From: Clostridium carboxidivorans P7 | GTDB lineage: Bacteria > Bacillota > Clostridia > Clostridiales > Clostridiaceae | Direction of reading: 5' to 3' | Length of the DNA stretch: 64,000 nt | NCBI RefSeq assembly: GCF_001038625.1 | Contig: NZ_CP011803.1 | Span: 3,844,001 to 3,908,000, forward strand | Part shown: one piece after another, positions 17,936 to 26,986 of the stretch | Layout of the letters: every line of letters begins with the position of its first letter | Position numbering within the stretch: position 1 is the first letter of the stretch | Notes under the pieces: model-generated | What the model was told of the DNA's origin: nothing | Database searches by the model: none | Seen by the model: only the letters and a program-made list of their open reading frames with translations | Program-made: the position numbers and the translations under genes

Positions 17936-20900
17936 ATGAATAAGAATAATTTTCCAGAAAAACAAGGATTATACGATGCTGCTATGGAAAAAGATAGCTG
18001 TGGTGTTGGATTTATAACACATATAAAAGGCATCAAATCACATTCTATACTTAAACAAGGTCTTCAAATACTAAAGAACCTAAAGCATAGAGGCGCCGTT
18101 GGGGCCGACGCCAATACTGGGGATGGTTCAGGTATTACTATTCAAATACCTCACGAATTTTTTAAAGAAGAGGTTAAAAAATGTAAAATTGAACTTCCTA
18201 CGCCAGAAGATTATGCTGTTGGAATGATTTTCTTACCCAGAGAACCAAATGTAAGGCTTTTTTGTCAAGGAATTTTTGAAAAAGTATTAAGAGCTGAAAA
18301 TCAAAAATTACTAGGATGGAGAGAGGTTCCTATTAATGAAGATGCCTGTGGAGAATCTGCCAAAGCTACTAGACCTGTCATTATGCAGGTATTTATAGAT
18401 AGAAATAATCAACCTGATAAAGTGTTTCGACAACAACTTTTAATAATAAGGAAACAAGTTCAAAATTTAATTGACAATTCTAAAAGGGCAAATGTAGAAA
18501 GCTTTTATATTTGCAGTTTATCACATAGAACAATAGTATATAAAGGATTAATCCTAGGCTATAGATTAGAAGATTTTTATTTAGATTTACAAAATAGCAA
18601 TGTAAAAACTGCAATTGCCATAGTACATGAAAGATATAGTACTAATACTTTTCCATCATGGCAGCTTGCACAACCTTTTAGATATATAGCTCATAATGGT
18701 GAAATCAATACTATACGTGGAAATATTAATAAGATGAATGCCAGAGAAGGAGTTATGTACTCAAAAAGCTTTGGTGACAATTTCAAAAAAACTTTACCTG
18801 TTATTGAACCTGGTGGAAGTGATTCTGCCTCTCTGGACAATGCTTTAGAATTATTTATTGAAAATGGATATTCTTTAGAGTATTCACTGATGATGCTTAT
18901 TCCTGAAGCATGGCAAAAAGACTTTTCAATGAATGAAGATAAGAGATCTTTTTATGAATATCATGCTAGATTAATGGAACCTTGGGATGGTCCTGCAACT
19001 ATTGCTTTTACTGATGGCATCAAATTAGGTGTAATACTAGATAGAAATGGATTGAGGCCAGCCCGTTATATAATAACAAAGGACGACCTAGTTATTATGT
19101 CATCTGAAACTGGTGTAGTAGATATTAATTATGATGCTGTAAAAGAAAAAGGTCTCGTAGAACCAGGTAAAATATTTTTAATTGATACATCTAAGCAAAA
19201 AATTATTTCTGATGAAGAAATTAAACAATCAGCATATAAATCAAAACCTTTTACTGAATGGATTAAAAGAAACAAACTAACACTTGATGATATAAAACAA
19301 AATTGTGAAGCTAAATCCATAAGAACAGAAACTCTATTATTAAAGCAAAAAGTATTTGGCTATACTGAAGAAGAATTAAGAAAAGTACTCGCTTGTATGA
19401 TTAATAATGGTAAAGAGCCTATTGGATCTATGGGAATGGACATTCCACTTGCTGTATTATCTAATAGACCACAGCTTATATTTAATTATTTTAAACAAGC
19501 CTTCGCTCAAGTTACTAACCCACCTATAGATCCTATAAGAGAATCTATGGTAATGTCTTTAACTCAATATATTGGAACACATGGAAGAATTGTTGACGAA
19601 GTTGAAACAGAAACAGATAAAAAGTATATTGAACTTAAACATCCTATACTTTCCAATAGTCAACTGGAAGATATTAAGCATCTTGATGATGATGACTTAA
19701 AAGCAATTACACTTCCAATTATTTTTGAAACAGACCGTAAAGATGGATTAGAAGAAGCTCTTACTTATCTATGTAAGCGTGCTGAAGAAAGTATTTTAAA
19801 AGGCTATAACATTTTAATATTAAGTGACAGAAATATTAATTTATACTATGCTCCAATTCCAAGCTTATTAGCTTTAAGTGCTGTTAATGCTTATCTTATA
19901 GAAAAGAAATTAAGGACTTCAGCTGACTTAATAGTTGAAACTGGAGATGCTAGGGATGTAATGCATATGGCTCTTTTAATAGGTTATGGAGCAAAAGCTG
20001 TTAATCCTTACATGGTATACTATACTATTTCTAACATGATCGAAAATAAAAAATATATAAAAAATATAAGCAGCATAGAAGAAGGTTTTAAAAACTACTG
20101 TAATGCAATTTCTTCAGGTTTATTAAAAATTATTTCAAGAGTAGGTATTTCTACATTGCAAAGTTATAACGGTGCTCAAATATTTCAATGCATAGGATTG
20201 AGTGAAAATGTAATAAATAAGTATTTTCCTCATACTCCTACAAGAATTTCAGGCATTGAATTAGAGGATATTTCAAATGATGTTATACAAAGACACTCTT
20301 CTCCATATGAAAATGACTCTGATTTAGAGAAAAAGACACATCATATTTTAAATCCTATAGTGGTAAAAAAGCTCAGAAAATTATCTGAAAATAAAGATTA
20401 TACTCTCTATAAGGATTATTGTGAAGACGTAAATGAAAAAATAGATGAAGCAATGACTATAAGAGGATTGCTAAAATTTAAAAACAGAAAAAGTATACCT
20501 TTAGAAGAAGTAGAATCCGTACAAAGTATTCTAAAGCATTTTACAATTTCTGGTATGTCTTTCGGTTCTTTAAGCAAAGAGGCTCATGAAACTATAGCTA
20601 TTGCTATGAATAAAATTGGAGCTACTAGCAACTCAGGAGAAGGTGGAGAAAATTCTGATAGATATAAATTAAGATCTAATGGAGATGATTCTAAGAGTGC
20701 AGTAAAGCAGGTTGCTTCAGCAAGATTTGGAGTGACTACCAATTACCTTGTAAACTGCAGTGAACTTCAAATTAAAATGGCACAAGGTGCAAAACCTGGT
20801 GAGGGAGGCCATTTACCTGGAAGTAAAGTAACAGATGAAATTGCTAGAGTTCGTCATTCCATTCCTGGTATAGATTTAATATCTCCTCCACCTCATCATG

Positions 20901-22435
20901 ATATATACTCTATAGAGGATTTGGCGCAATTAATATTTGATTTAAAAAATGTAAATCCGACTGCACGAATTGGAGTAAAATTAGTATCTGAAATTGGTAT
21001 TGGAACTGTTGCTGCTGGAGTAGCTAAAGGACATGCTGACGTAATCATGGTCAGTGGTCATGATGGTGGTACAGGTGCTTCTCCTATAAGTTCTATGAAA
21101 TATGTAGGACTTCCATGGGAATTAGGTCTTGCAGAAGTTCAGCAAACTTTATTATTAAATAATTTAAGAAGTAGAGTTACTGTTCAAGTAGATGGAAAAT
21201 TGAAATCAGGTAGGGATGTTGTTATTGCTGCCTTACTTGGAGCAGAAGAGTATGGTTTTGCTACAACTGCTCTTATATCTCTTGGATGTATAATGTGCAA
21301 ACAGTGTAATTTAAATAGATGTCCTGCTGGAATTGCTACTCAAGACCCTGAACTTCGTAAAAAATTTAAAGGTACTCCTGAACATTTAATTAACTATTTG
21401 ACTTTTATTGCACAAGAAGCAAGACAGTTAATGGCTAAATTAGGCTTTAAATCACTAAATGAAATGATTGGACGAGTAGATGTTCTTGATGTAGAAAAAC
21501 AACTTGAAGGTAAACTAAAAAATTTAGATTTAACTCAAATATTATATAGACCTGAACTTCCATCAAGCATTATAGGAAAACATGTAATTGCTCAAGATCA
21601 TAAAATAAACCAGGTGCTAGACAAAAAATTAATTGAAATGTCAAAACCAGCTTTAGAAAATGGTATCAAAATTGTGCATGCTTTCAATATTAAAAACACA
21701 GATAGAACTGTTGGAGCTATGCTAAGTGGAGAAATTGCAAGAAAATATGGCAATAAAGGCCTACCTGATAACACCATTGTAATTAATTTGCAAGGTTCTG
21801 CAGGCCAAAGCTTTGGTGCCTTTCTTGTTAAAGGTGTCACCTTAATTCTCAATGGAGATGCCAATGATTACGTTGGGAAAGGTCTCTCTGGTGGAAAAAT
21901 TGTATTAATTCCTCATGCAAATTCTTCTTTTGATCCTAAGGAAAATGCTATTGCAGGTAATACCCTACTTTATGGAGCAACCTCTGGTAAAGCATTTATT
22001 CATGGAAAAGTAGGCCAAAGATTTTGTGTGAGAAATAGTGGAGCTGAAGCTGTAGTAGAAGGTATTGGTAATCATGGATGTGAGTATATGACTGGTGGAA
22101 CTGTAGTTATTCTAGGACCTACAGGAAGAAACTTTGGAGCTGGAATGAGTGGAGGAATAGCCTACGTTTTAGATGAAAAAGGCGACTTTATAGACAAATG
22201 TAATGGAAAAACCGTAGAAGCAAAACCACTTAATAGTTCTAGAGATATAAATAAGTTAAAGGATCTTATAAGTGAGCATTATCAATGTACCAATAGCGAA
22301 AAAGCTAAAGATATCCTTGAAAATTTTGAAGTTTATTTAAAGAAATTTTTAAAGGTAACATCCCCTATTTATGAAAAGCAATTAAATTTAAAAGAACTTG
22401 TTCAAGTAAACAATAATAGTTATCCTTCATTTTAA
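17936..22435 (+). CDS. gltB: Glutamate synthase large subunit (GOGAT alpha)
   Basis: This 1499-residue enzyme makes two glutamates from glutamine and 2-oxoglutarate. The class II glutamine amidotransferase domain starts at Cys22 (DSCGVGFITHIKG) after a short propeptide, and includes HRGAVGADANTGDGSG and ERYSTNTFPSWQLAQPFR. A central domain follows. The FMN/synthase domain carries SGMSFGSLSKEAHE, GEGGENSDRY and SGHDGGTGASP. The 3Fe-4S cysteines are Cys1118, Cys1124 and Cys1129 (CIMCKQCNLNRC), and the C-terminal beta-helix ends the protein. The next gene is convergent, so no gltD small subunit is linked; electrons may come from ferredoxin or a distant GltD. GGGGG precedes the ATG at a longish 12 nt. 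Confidence 0.95.
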   Translation: MNKNNFPEKQGLYDAAMEKDSCGVGFITHIKGIKSHSILKQGLQILKNLKHRGAVGADANTGDGSGITIQIPHEFFKEEVKKCKIELPTPEDYAVGMIFLPREPNVRLFCQGIFEKVLRAENQKLLGWREVPINEDACGESAKATRPVIMQVFIDRNNQPDKVFRQQLLIIRKQVQNLIDNSKRANVESFYICSLSHRTIVYKGLILGYRLEDFYLDLQNSNVKTAIAIVHERYSTNTFPSWQLAQPFRYIAHNGEINTIRGNINKMNAREGVMYSKSFGDNFKKTLPVIEPGGSDSASLDNALELFIENGYSLEYSLMMLIPEAWQKDFSMNEDKRSFYEYHARLMEPWDGPATIAFTDGIKLGVILDRNGLRPARYIITKDDLVIMSSETGVVDINYDAVKEKGLVEPGKIFLIDTSKQKIISDEEIKQSAYKSKPFTEWIKRNKLTLDDIKQNCEAKSIRTETLLLKQKVFGYTEEELRKVLACMINNGKEPIGSMGMDIPLAVLSNRPQLIFNYFKQAFAQVTNPPIDPIRESMVMSLTQYIGTHGRIVDEVETETDKKYIELKHPILSNSQLEDIKHLDDDDLKAITLPIIFETDRKDGLEEALTYLCKRAEESILKGYNILILSDRNINLYYAPIPSLLALSAVNAYLIEKKLRTSADLIVETGDARDVMHMALLIGYGAKAVNPYMVYYTISNMIENKKYIKNISSIEEGFKNYCNAISSGLLKIISRVGISTLQSYNGAQIFQCIGLSENVINKYFPHTPTRISGIELEDISNDVIQRHSSPYENDSDLEKKTHHILNPIVVKKLRKLSENKDYTLYKDYCEDVNEKIDEAMTIRGLLKFKNRKSIPLEEVESVQSILKHFTISGMSFGSLSKEAHETIAIAMNKIGATSNSGEGGENSDRYKLRSNGDDSKSAVKQVASARFGVTTNYLVNCSELQIKMAQGAKPGEGGHLPGSKVTDEIARVRHSIPGIDLISPPPHHDIYSIEDLAQLIFDLKNVNPTARIGVKLVSEIGIGTVAAGVAKGHADVIMVSGHDGGTGASPISSMKYVGLPWELGLAEVQQTLLLNNLRSRVTVQVDGKLKSGRDVVIAALLGAEEYGFATTALISLGCIMCKQCNLNRCPAGIATQDPELRKKFKGTPEHLINYLTFIAQEARQLMAKLGFKSLNEMIGRVDVLDVEKQLEGKLKNLDLTQILYRPELPSSIIGKHVIAQDHKINQVLDKKLIEMSKPALENGIKIVHAFNIKNTDRTVGAMLSGEIARKYGNKGLPDNTIVINLQGSAGQSFGAFLVKGVTLILNGDANDYVGKGLSGGKIVLIPHANSSFDPKENAIAGNTLLYGATSGKAFIHGKVGQRFCVRNSGAEAVVEGIGNHGCEYMTGGTVVILGPTGRNFGAGMSGGIAYVLDEKGDFIDKCNGKTVEAKPLNSSRDINKLKDLISEHYQCTNSEKAKDILENFEVYLKKFLKVTSPIYEKQLNLKELVQVNNNSYPSF

Positions 22436-22457
22436 TAAAATGTTTTATATGATATCC

Positions 22458-22493
22458 AAAAATTAGAACAGCAAAAGCTGTTCTAATTTTTTT
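22458..22493 (+). terminator. Terminator of gltB
   Basis: Perfect 15-bp arms (AAAAATTAGAACAGC and complement) flank an AAAA loop, with a T-run. Because A-runs also flank the left arm, it may serve the convergent nitroreductase gene as well. Confidence 0.9.
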
Positions 22494-22535
22494 ATAACTA
22501 TTATTATATTATAAATCATGTAACTTTTATCTTAT

Positions 22536-23096
22536 TTAATGCAAAACTTTACTATTTCCTACATAAGCTTCATTCCAGGAATCCCGAAATACATATTCCC
22601 CAGCGCTTTTTGCAGCATAATGACCTTTTTCTTGCTTTATTTCTCCTACAGGTGTAATTCCAACAATTCTATATTTTTCAGGTATGCTTAGTGCACGTCT
22701 TACCATATCTTCATCCAAGGCTGCTATCCAACAAGTTCCATAACCTTCCTCAGTAGCTGCAAGAATAAAATGCTCCATAGCAATGGCTCCATCTACAAGA
22801 TAATATTGCTTACCATCCACTTCACCTGATTTATCTGGATCAGCTACTACTACTGCTGCTATTGGTGCTTCTTTAATAGCTTTTCCAGCTTCATCAGTCT
22901 CATTTTTTACAGCATTAGCTATAATGTCCTTTTTATCCTTATCTTCTACAATAATAAATTTATAGCATGAGGAATTCTTCCACGAAGGAGACATCATTGC
23001 TGCATTAATCATTCTATCTATTTTATCTTTGTCTATAGTAGTATTTTTAAATTCTTTTATACTAGTTCTATTTTTTATAACATCATAAAATTGCAT
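22536..23096 (-). CDS. Nitroreductase-family flavoprotein
   Basis: The 186-residue FMN-dependent NAD(P)H oxidoreductase belongs to the nitroreductase superfamily. Signatures are the N-terminal NRTSIKEFKNTTIDKDKI, the FMN-contact region MMSPSWKNSSCYKFIIVED, and AATEEGYGTCWIAAL with the C-terminal ITPVGE segment. The physiological substrate is unknown; relatives reduce quinones, nitro-compounds or flavins. The ATG at 23096 lies 10 nt after AAAGGAG; a GTG at 23105 is too close to that site. It precedes the polysaccharide locus but has no obvious link to it. Confidence 0.9.
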   Translation of the reverse strand: MQFYDVIKNRTSIKEFKNTTIDKDKIDRMINAAMMSPSWKNSSCYKFIIVEDKDKKDIIANAVKNETDEAGKAIKEAPIAAVVVADPDKSGEVDGKQYYLVDGAIAMEHFILAATEEGYGTCWIAALDEDMVRRALSIPEKYRIVGITPVGEIKQEKGHYAAKSAGEYVFRDSWNEAYVGNSKVLH

Positions 23097-23200
23097 AAAC
23101 TCCACTCTCCTTTAAATGTAGTTTGTGTAAATAACATATACATTATTCATAGGTTATTACTTACATTTAGTGAATTGCTTCATCTTTTAATTTATGATAA

Positions 23201-23914
23201 CTATTTACTTTTATGTTTAATAACTTCCAATAAAAATTTGGGTATTGAACCAAGCCTTTTAACTCTAAAAGGTTCCTTAGCTACCCTATATAACCATTCT
23301 AATCCTAACTTTATCATCCAATTAGGTGCTCTTTTTACTTTACCTGCAAATACATCAAAACTTCCACCAACACCCATAAAAATCTTACAAGGCAATTCCT
23401 TCATATTTTTTATAATGAATACATCCTGTCTTGGTGATCCCATAGCTATGAATAATGCATATGGCTTTTTAGCTTTAATATCATCTATTAAATCACTACA
23501 ATTATTTAAATCAAAATATCCATTATGGCTACCACTTATATTTAATTTAGTATACTTACTTTGAAGTTTTTCGATACATGCATCCAATATTTCTTGTTTA
23601 GCACCAATTAAATATATACTTTTACCTTCTCTTTCGCACTTTTTTACTATTTCCTCCATAAGCTCTATACCTGCAATTTTTTCCTTTACAGGATTTTTAA
23701 CAACTTTAGAAGCCATTACAGTTCCAACACCATCTGGAATTATTATAGAGTTATCCCCAGTAAAATTATTGAACAATAGAGGATTATTAAGTCCATTATA
23801 TAAAACCTCTGGATTTCCTGATATTATATTCACCTTATTAAACTTTTCTATATAATTCATAAGTTCTTTTAAAGTTCCATTAAAAACATTATATTCTAAT
23901 ATTCTAGTAAACAT
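23201..23914 (-). CDS. WecG/TagA/CpsF-family glycosyltransferase
   Basis: The 237-residue GT26-family enzyme has the family motifs IISGNPEVLYNG, IIPDGVGTVMASK, IYLIGAKQEILDAC and ALFIAMGSPRQDVFI, with a C-terminal WMIKLGLEWLYRVAKEPFRVKRLG that binds the membrane. TagA and WecG transfer an N-acetyl-mannosamine-type sugar to a lipid-linked GlcNAc. Here it is the last gene of the polysaccharide locus, just after the initiating sugar transferase, so it plausibly adds the second sugar to the undecaprenyl-linked primer. With a ManNAc-type epimerase (33365) in the same locus, a ManNAc-derived donor is reasonable but not proven. The start has GGAGGAATAGT. Confidence 0.92.
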   Translation of the reverse strand: MFTRILEYNVFNGTLKELMNYIEKFNKVNIISGNPEVLYNGLNNPLLFNNFTGDNSIIIPDGVGTVMASKVVKNPVKEKIAGIELMEEIVKKCEREGKSIYLIGAKQEILDACIEKLQSKYTKLNISGSHNGYFDLNNCSDLIDDIKAKKPYALFIAMGSPRQDVFIIKNMKELPCKIFMGVGGSFDVFAGKVKRAPNWMIKLGLEWLYRVAKEPFRVKRLGSIPKFLLEVIKHKSK

Positions 23915-23955
23915 ACTATTCCTCCAAATTATCTACTTTCACAACCTAAATCCAC

Positions 23956-24000
23956 AGAAACTCAAGGAAAATTTAACATAAAATTATTCCTTGAGTTTCT
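23956..24000 (-). repeat. Inverted repeat between the sugar transferase and TagA genes
   Basis: Perfect 14-bp arms AGAAACTCAAGGAA (23956-23969) and complement (23987-24000) flank a 17-nt AT loop. No U-run follows, so it is more likely an intra-operon processing or attenuation hairpin than a full terminator. Confidence 0.5.
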
Positions 24001-24036
24001 ATAAATTATAAGACAAAATATTTAAGTTGCAATGCC

Positions 24037-24690
24037 TTAAAAAGCTCCTTCTTTTTTAAATACTGAAAATACAGTTCCAAATAATATCTTTATATCCGTC
24101 CATACTGAGAATCGTTTTATATAAGTTAAATCATAAAAAATTGTTTTTCCTAATTCAATTTCTCCTCTTCCACTTATTTGTGCTAAACCAGTTATACCTT
24201 GTGGTACTAGCAATCTTTGTCTGTATTCATCCGGATAAAGCTTAACTACATCTGGTATTTCTGGTCTAGGTCCAACTAAACTCATATTACCTATGAATAC
24301 ATTAAACAATTGTGGAATTTCATCTAAGCTCGTTTTTCTTAAAAAAGCCCCTGACTTCGTAATTCTATTATCACTTTTGCTTTGAAAAACAAAATTTTCC
24401 AAATTGCCTGGTTCTATGTTTAATTCTCTTTTCTTCTCTGCATTTACAACCATAGTTCTAAATTTATATATGGTAAAATCTTTTCCGTCTTTTCCTACTC
24501 TAACTTGTTTAAAAACGGATGGTCCTTTTGAATCCATTTTAATCCATATGGCTAGTATTATAAATACTGGTGATAATATGATTATTCCTATAGCAGATAA
24601 TATTATATCACTTAATCTCTTCACGAAAAAATGTAATTTCTTTGATTTTATATCTTTTTCTAAATCTATCTTTATACTTTCAATCTGCAT
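24037..24690 (-). CDS. Initiating sugar-phosphate transferase (bacterial sugar transferase family)
   Basis: The 217-residue monotopic phosphoglycosyltransferase of the PglC/WbaP type moves a sugar-1-phosphate from a UDP-sugar to undecaprenyl phosphate, starting a repeat unit. It has one N-terminal re-entrant membrane segment (about residues 28-50, IILSAIGIIILSPVFIILAIW), then KMDSKGPSVFKQVRVGKDG, YKFRTM, the catalytic Asp-Glu in RKTSLDEIPQLFNV, and the family motif MSLVGPRPEIPD. The WbpM-type dehydratase in the locus suggests a 6-deoxy-aminosugar donor, by inference. AGGAGG precedes the ATG. Confidence 0.94.
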   Translation of the reverse strand: MQIESIKIDLEKDIKSKKLHFFVKRLSDIILSAIGIIILSPVFIILAIWIKMDSKGPSVFKQVRVGKDGKDFTIYKFRTMVVNAEKKRELNIEPGNLENFVFQSKSDNRITKSGAFLRKTSLDEIPQLFNVFIGNMSLVGPRPEIPDVVKLYPDEYRQRLLVPQGITGLAQISGRGEIELGKTIFYDLTYIKRFSVWTDIKILFGTVFSVFKKEGAF

Positions 24691-24788
24691 GATAACCTCC
24701 TACAATTATTCATCTACAAGTATATAATATATCAGATATAACATGCATTTACAATATAATTATAACTAATTTTTCACAATTTAGACAT

Positions 24789-24817
24789 ATTACGAAGCAA
24801 AAATAATGCTTCGCAAT
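24789..24817 (-). terminator. Hairpin after the CWB2 beta-helix gene
   Basis: ATTACGAAGC and GCTTCGCAAT pair over 10 bp (one G·U on the minus strand) around a 9-nt loop, 10 bp after the stop. There is no strong U-run, so it may be a weak terminator. The GCGAAGC core is shared with the end hairpins of the dispersed repeats. Confidence 0.45.
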
Positions 24818-24826
24818 ATTTTTATA

Positions 24827-26914
24827 TTATCTTGCTAAATCAGTTTTAACTTTCTCAGATATTGAGGAAGTTCCCCCAATTAATATTTCATTAATATACT
24901 TATTTGAATCTATAAATCTCTTTTGCTCATTATTATTATCACCTAAAAGAAGCAGTGGTGCATTAAGCTTTGCTGCAAGAACACTTGCTGAAAGTGCATC
25001 TGAAAAATTTTCTCCAGAAACTAAAGTAATGTTCTCTCCATTAATGTCAAAATATTTTGCTATGTTTATGGATGTAGTATATCTATCCTGTCCCCATATT
25101 CTAATAATATCATCTTCGGACAATCCACATACTCTTTTCACTTTATCCTTTACGTTATCCGATATTATTGTATCTCCTCCTATTATATAAACTTTAGAAG
25201 GTTTTACCTTTTTTAAAGTCTCTTGGGCTTCTGAAGGCAATTCATATACATCGGATAATATAACTGGATATCCCTTTAATGCTGCTACTGAAGATGCACT
25301 TAACCCATCTGCAAATTCATTTCCTGATGTAACTATTATAGGTGTACCTTCTGGTGCATTTATAGCATCATTAATTGCTTTTGTAGCTCCAAATTTTTCT
25401 CCATCATTTAGCATTTTTATATTATTATATCCTAAACTTTTTAAATTTATAATAATGCTTTCATTTGCACCCATTTCATTGCCTAGTATATATATATTAC
25501 CACTTTTATCTAAATGATTTTGTATATACTTAATTGCAGCATCATTTTCCAAATCCGTTTTACCAGATAAAAGTATTGGTGCATTTAATTTTTTAGCTAA
25601 TACACTTCCACTTAAAGCATTTGTAAAATCATCTCCTGAAGTTATAACAACATCATTTGATTTTCCATTATTAAATTCTTCAGCTATACTAGCTGCTGTA
25701 GTAAATCTATCTGTTCCACCTATTCTTTTACTTGTATACTGTTTAACAGTAATAGGCTGCCATTTTTTTATAGCCTCATTTGCTTCATCAGGCTCACTTA
25801 TAAACTTTCCTGAATCTTCTTGACCATAAACTTTCCACTGATTATAGCTTATAGCTTCATTATACTGGTTAAGTTGATAATACTTGCTAACTACATTTCC
25901 ATCTGCCTTATAATAAGTATTATAATTAAAAGAGTTATCAAATGACTTTTCATCTGCTAATTCTATATTATAGTTACAATATGGTGTTAAAAATAAATTT
26001 TCTTTAAACCAATTTTTATTAGAATTTTCTAATAGATATACATCACAGCCCTTATTCCCATAAAATACATTATTGCTTATGGTATTATTTACAGCATTTG
26101 ATCCTATTGCTAGTCCAAATGCATGATTATTGTACAATTTATTATTATTAATTATACAATTACTTCCTCCATTAGGTTCGCCATACATTTGTATAGCAGC
26201 ACCTGCATTATCATGTATATTGTTTCCTTCAAATGTCCAATAAGTTGAACCATAACCTATATAAATTCCATGATCTTTTGGTTTATCAACTTTTAATCCT
26301 ACATTATATATCTCGCAATTTTTAACTGTACAATAACTAGAATCCTGACCATCTATGCCAGATGTTCCATAAGGTCTATAAACTGGATAATCAATATTTC
26401 CTATATTTAAATCCTCCATATCTATATAACTGGATTTATCTGTTATATAGATACCTGCTCCTGTAAATTGACTAATTTTTATACCTTGTATCTTCCAATA
26501 AGAACTCTCCCTGAAAGTAAAAGCATCTGGAGCATTCATACCATTTATATTAAGTTTATAATCTCCTACTACACTGACTGATTCTCCTGGATAATTTTTA
26601 ATTGTGCACCATGAATCATTTGAAGCCTTTTTTTGATAAACTTGAACTGCTTCATGATATACACCTTCCCTTATTATAAGTGTATCTCCAGATTTCATTT
26701 CATTAATTCCTCTTTGAATAGTATAAAAAGGATTTTTCTCTGTTCCATCATTGATATCACTACCACTTGTTGAAACATAGTAAGTATTATTTGATGCTGC
26801 TGCATAAACTACTTCAGACTTACCTGCTGCAACAAATATTAAGCTTAGTACAGCAATACATAATATTATTATTTTTTCACAAATAGCTGTACCTTTACAT
26901 TTTGAATTTAGCAT
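24827..26914 (-). CDS. Surface protein: right-handed beta-helix domain plus three CWB2 repeats
   Basis: The 695-residue secreted protein has a signal peptide (hydrophobic at about 16-33, AYA-type cleavage near VVYAAAS). The pectate-lyase-like right-handed beta-helix spans about 42-370, opening YYVSTSGSDINDGTEKNPF and showing N-rich rungs such as NNIHDNAGAAIQMYG, NNKLYNNHAFGLAIGSN and NNVFYGNKGCDVYL. Three CWB2 repeats occupy about 395-695 (RIGGTDRFTTAASIAEEF, VITSGDDFTNALSGSVLA, IYIIGGDTIIS). The beta-helix half probably binds or cleaves polysaccharide; no catalytic residues could be assigned. Its place inside the polysaccharide locus suggests it acts on, or is anchored to, the polymer made there. 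Confidence 0.9.
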   Translation of the reverse strand: MLNSKCKGTAICEKIIILCIAVLSLIFVAAGKSEVVYAAASNNTYYVSTSGSDINDGTEKNPFYTIQRGINEMKSGDTLIIREGVYHEAVQVYQKKASNDSWCTIKNYPGESVSVVGDYKLNINGMNAPDAFTFRESSYWKIQGIKISQFTGAGIYITDKSSYIDMEDLNIGNIDYPVYRPYGTSGIDGQDSSYCTVKNCEIYNVGLKVDKPKDHGIYIGYGSTYWTFEGNNIHDNAGAAIQMYGEPNGGSNCIINNNKLYNNHAFGLAIGSNAVNNTISNNVFYGNKGCDVYLLENSNKNWFKENLFLTPYCNYNIELADEKSFDNSFNYNTYYKADGNVVSKYYQLNQYNEAISYNQWKVYGQEDSGKFISEPDEANEAIKKWQPITVKQYTSKRIGGTDRFTTAASIAEEFNNGKSNDVVITSGDDFTNALSGSVLAKKLNAPILLSGKTDLENDAAIKYIQNHLDKSGNIYILGNEMGANESIIINLKSLGYNNIKMLNDGEKFGATKAINDAINAPEGTPIIVTSGNEFADGLSASSVAALKGYPVILSDVYELPSEAQETLKKVKPSKVYIIGGDTIISDNVKDKVKRVCGLSEDDIIRIWGQDRYTTSINIAKYFDINGENITLVSGENFSDALSASVLAAKLNAPLLLLGDNNNEQKRFIDSNKYINEILIGGTSSISEKVKTDLAR

Positions 26915-26986
26915 TCCACAAAGCGCCCCCCAAATGAATATAAATTTAATTATTTATCTAAAAAGTTCATTATTACCTTTTTCACT

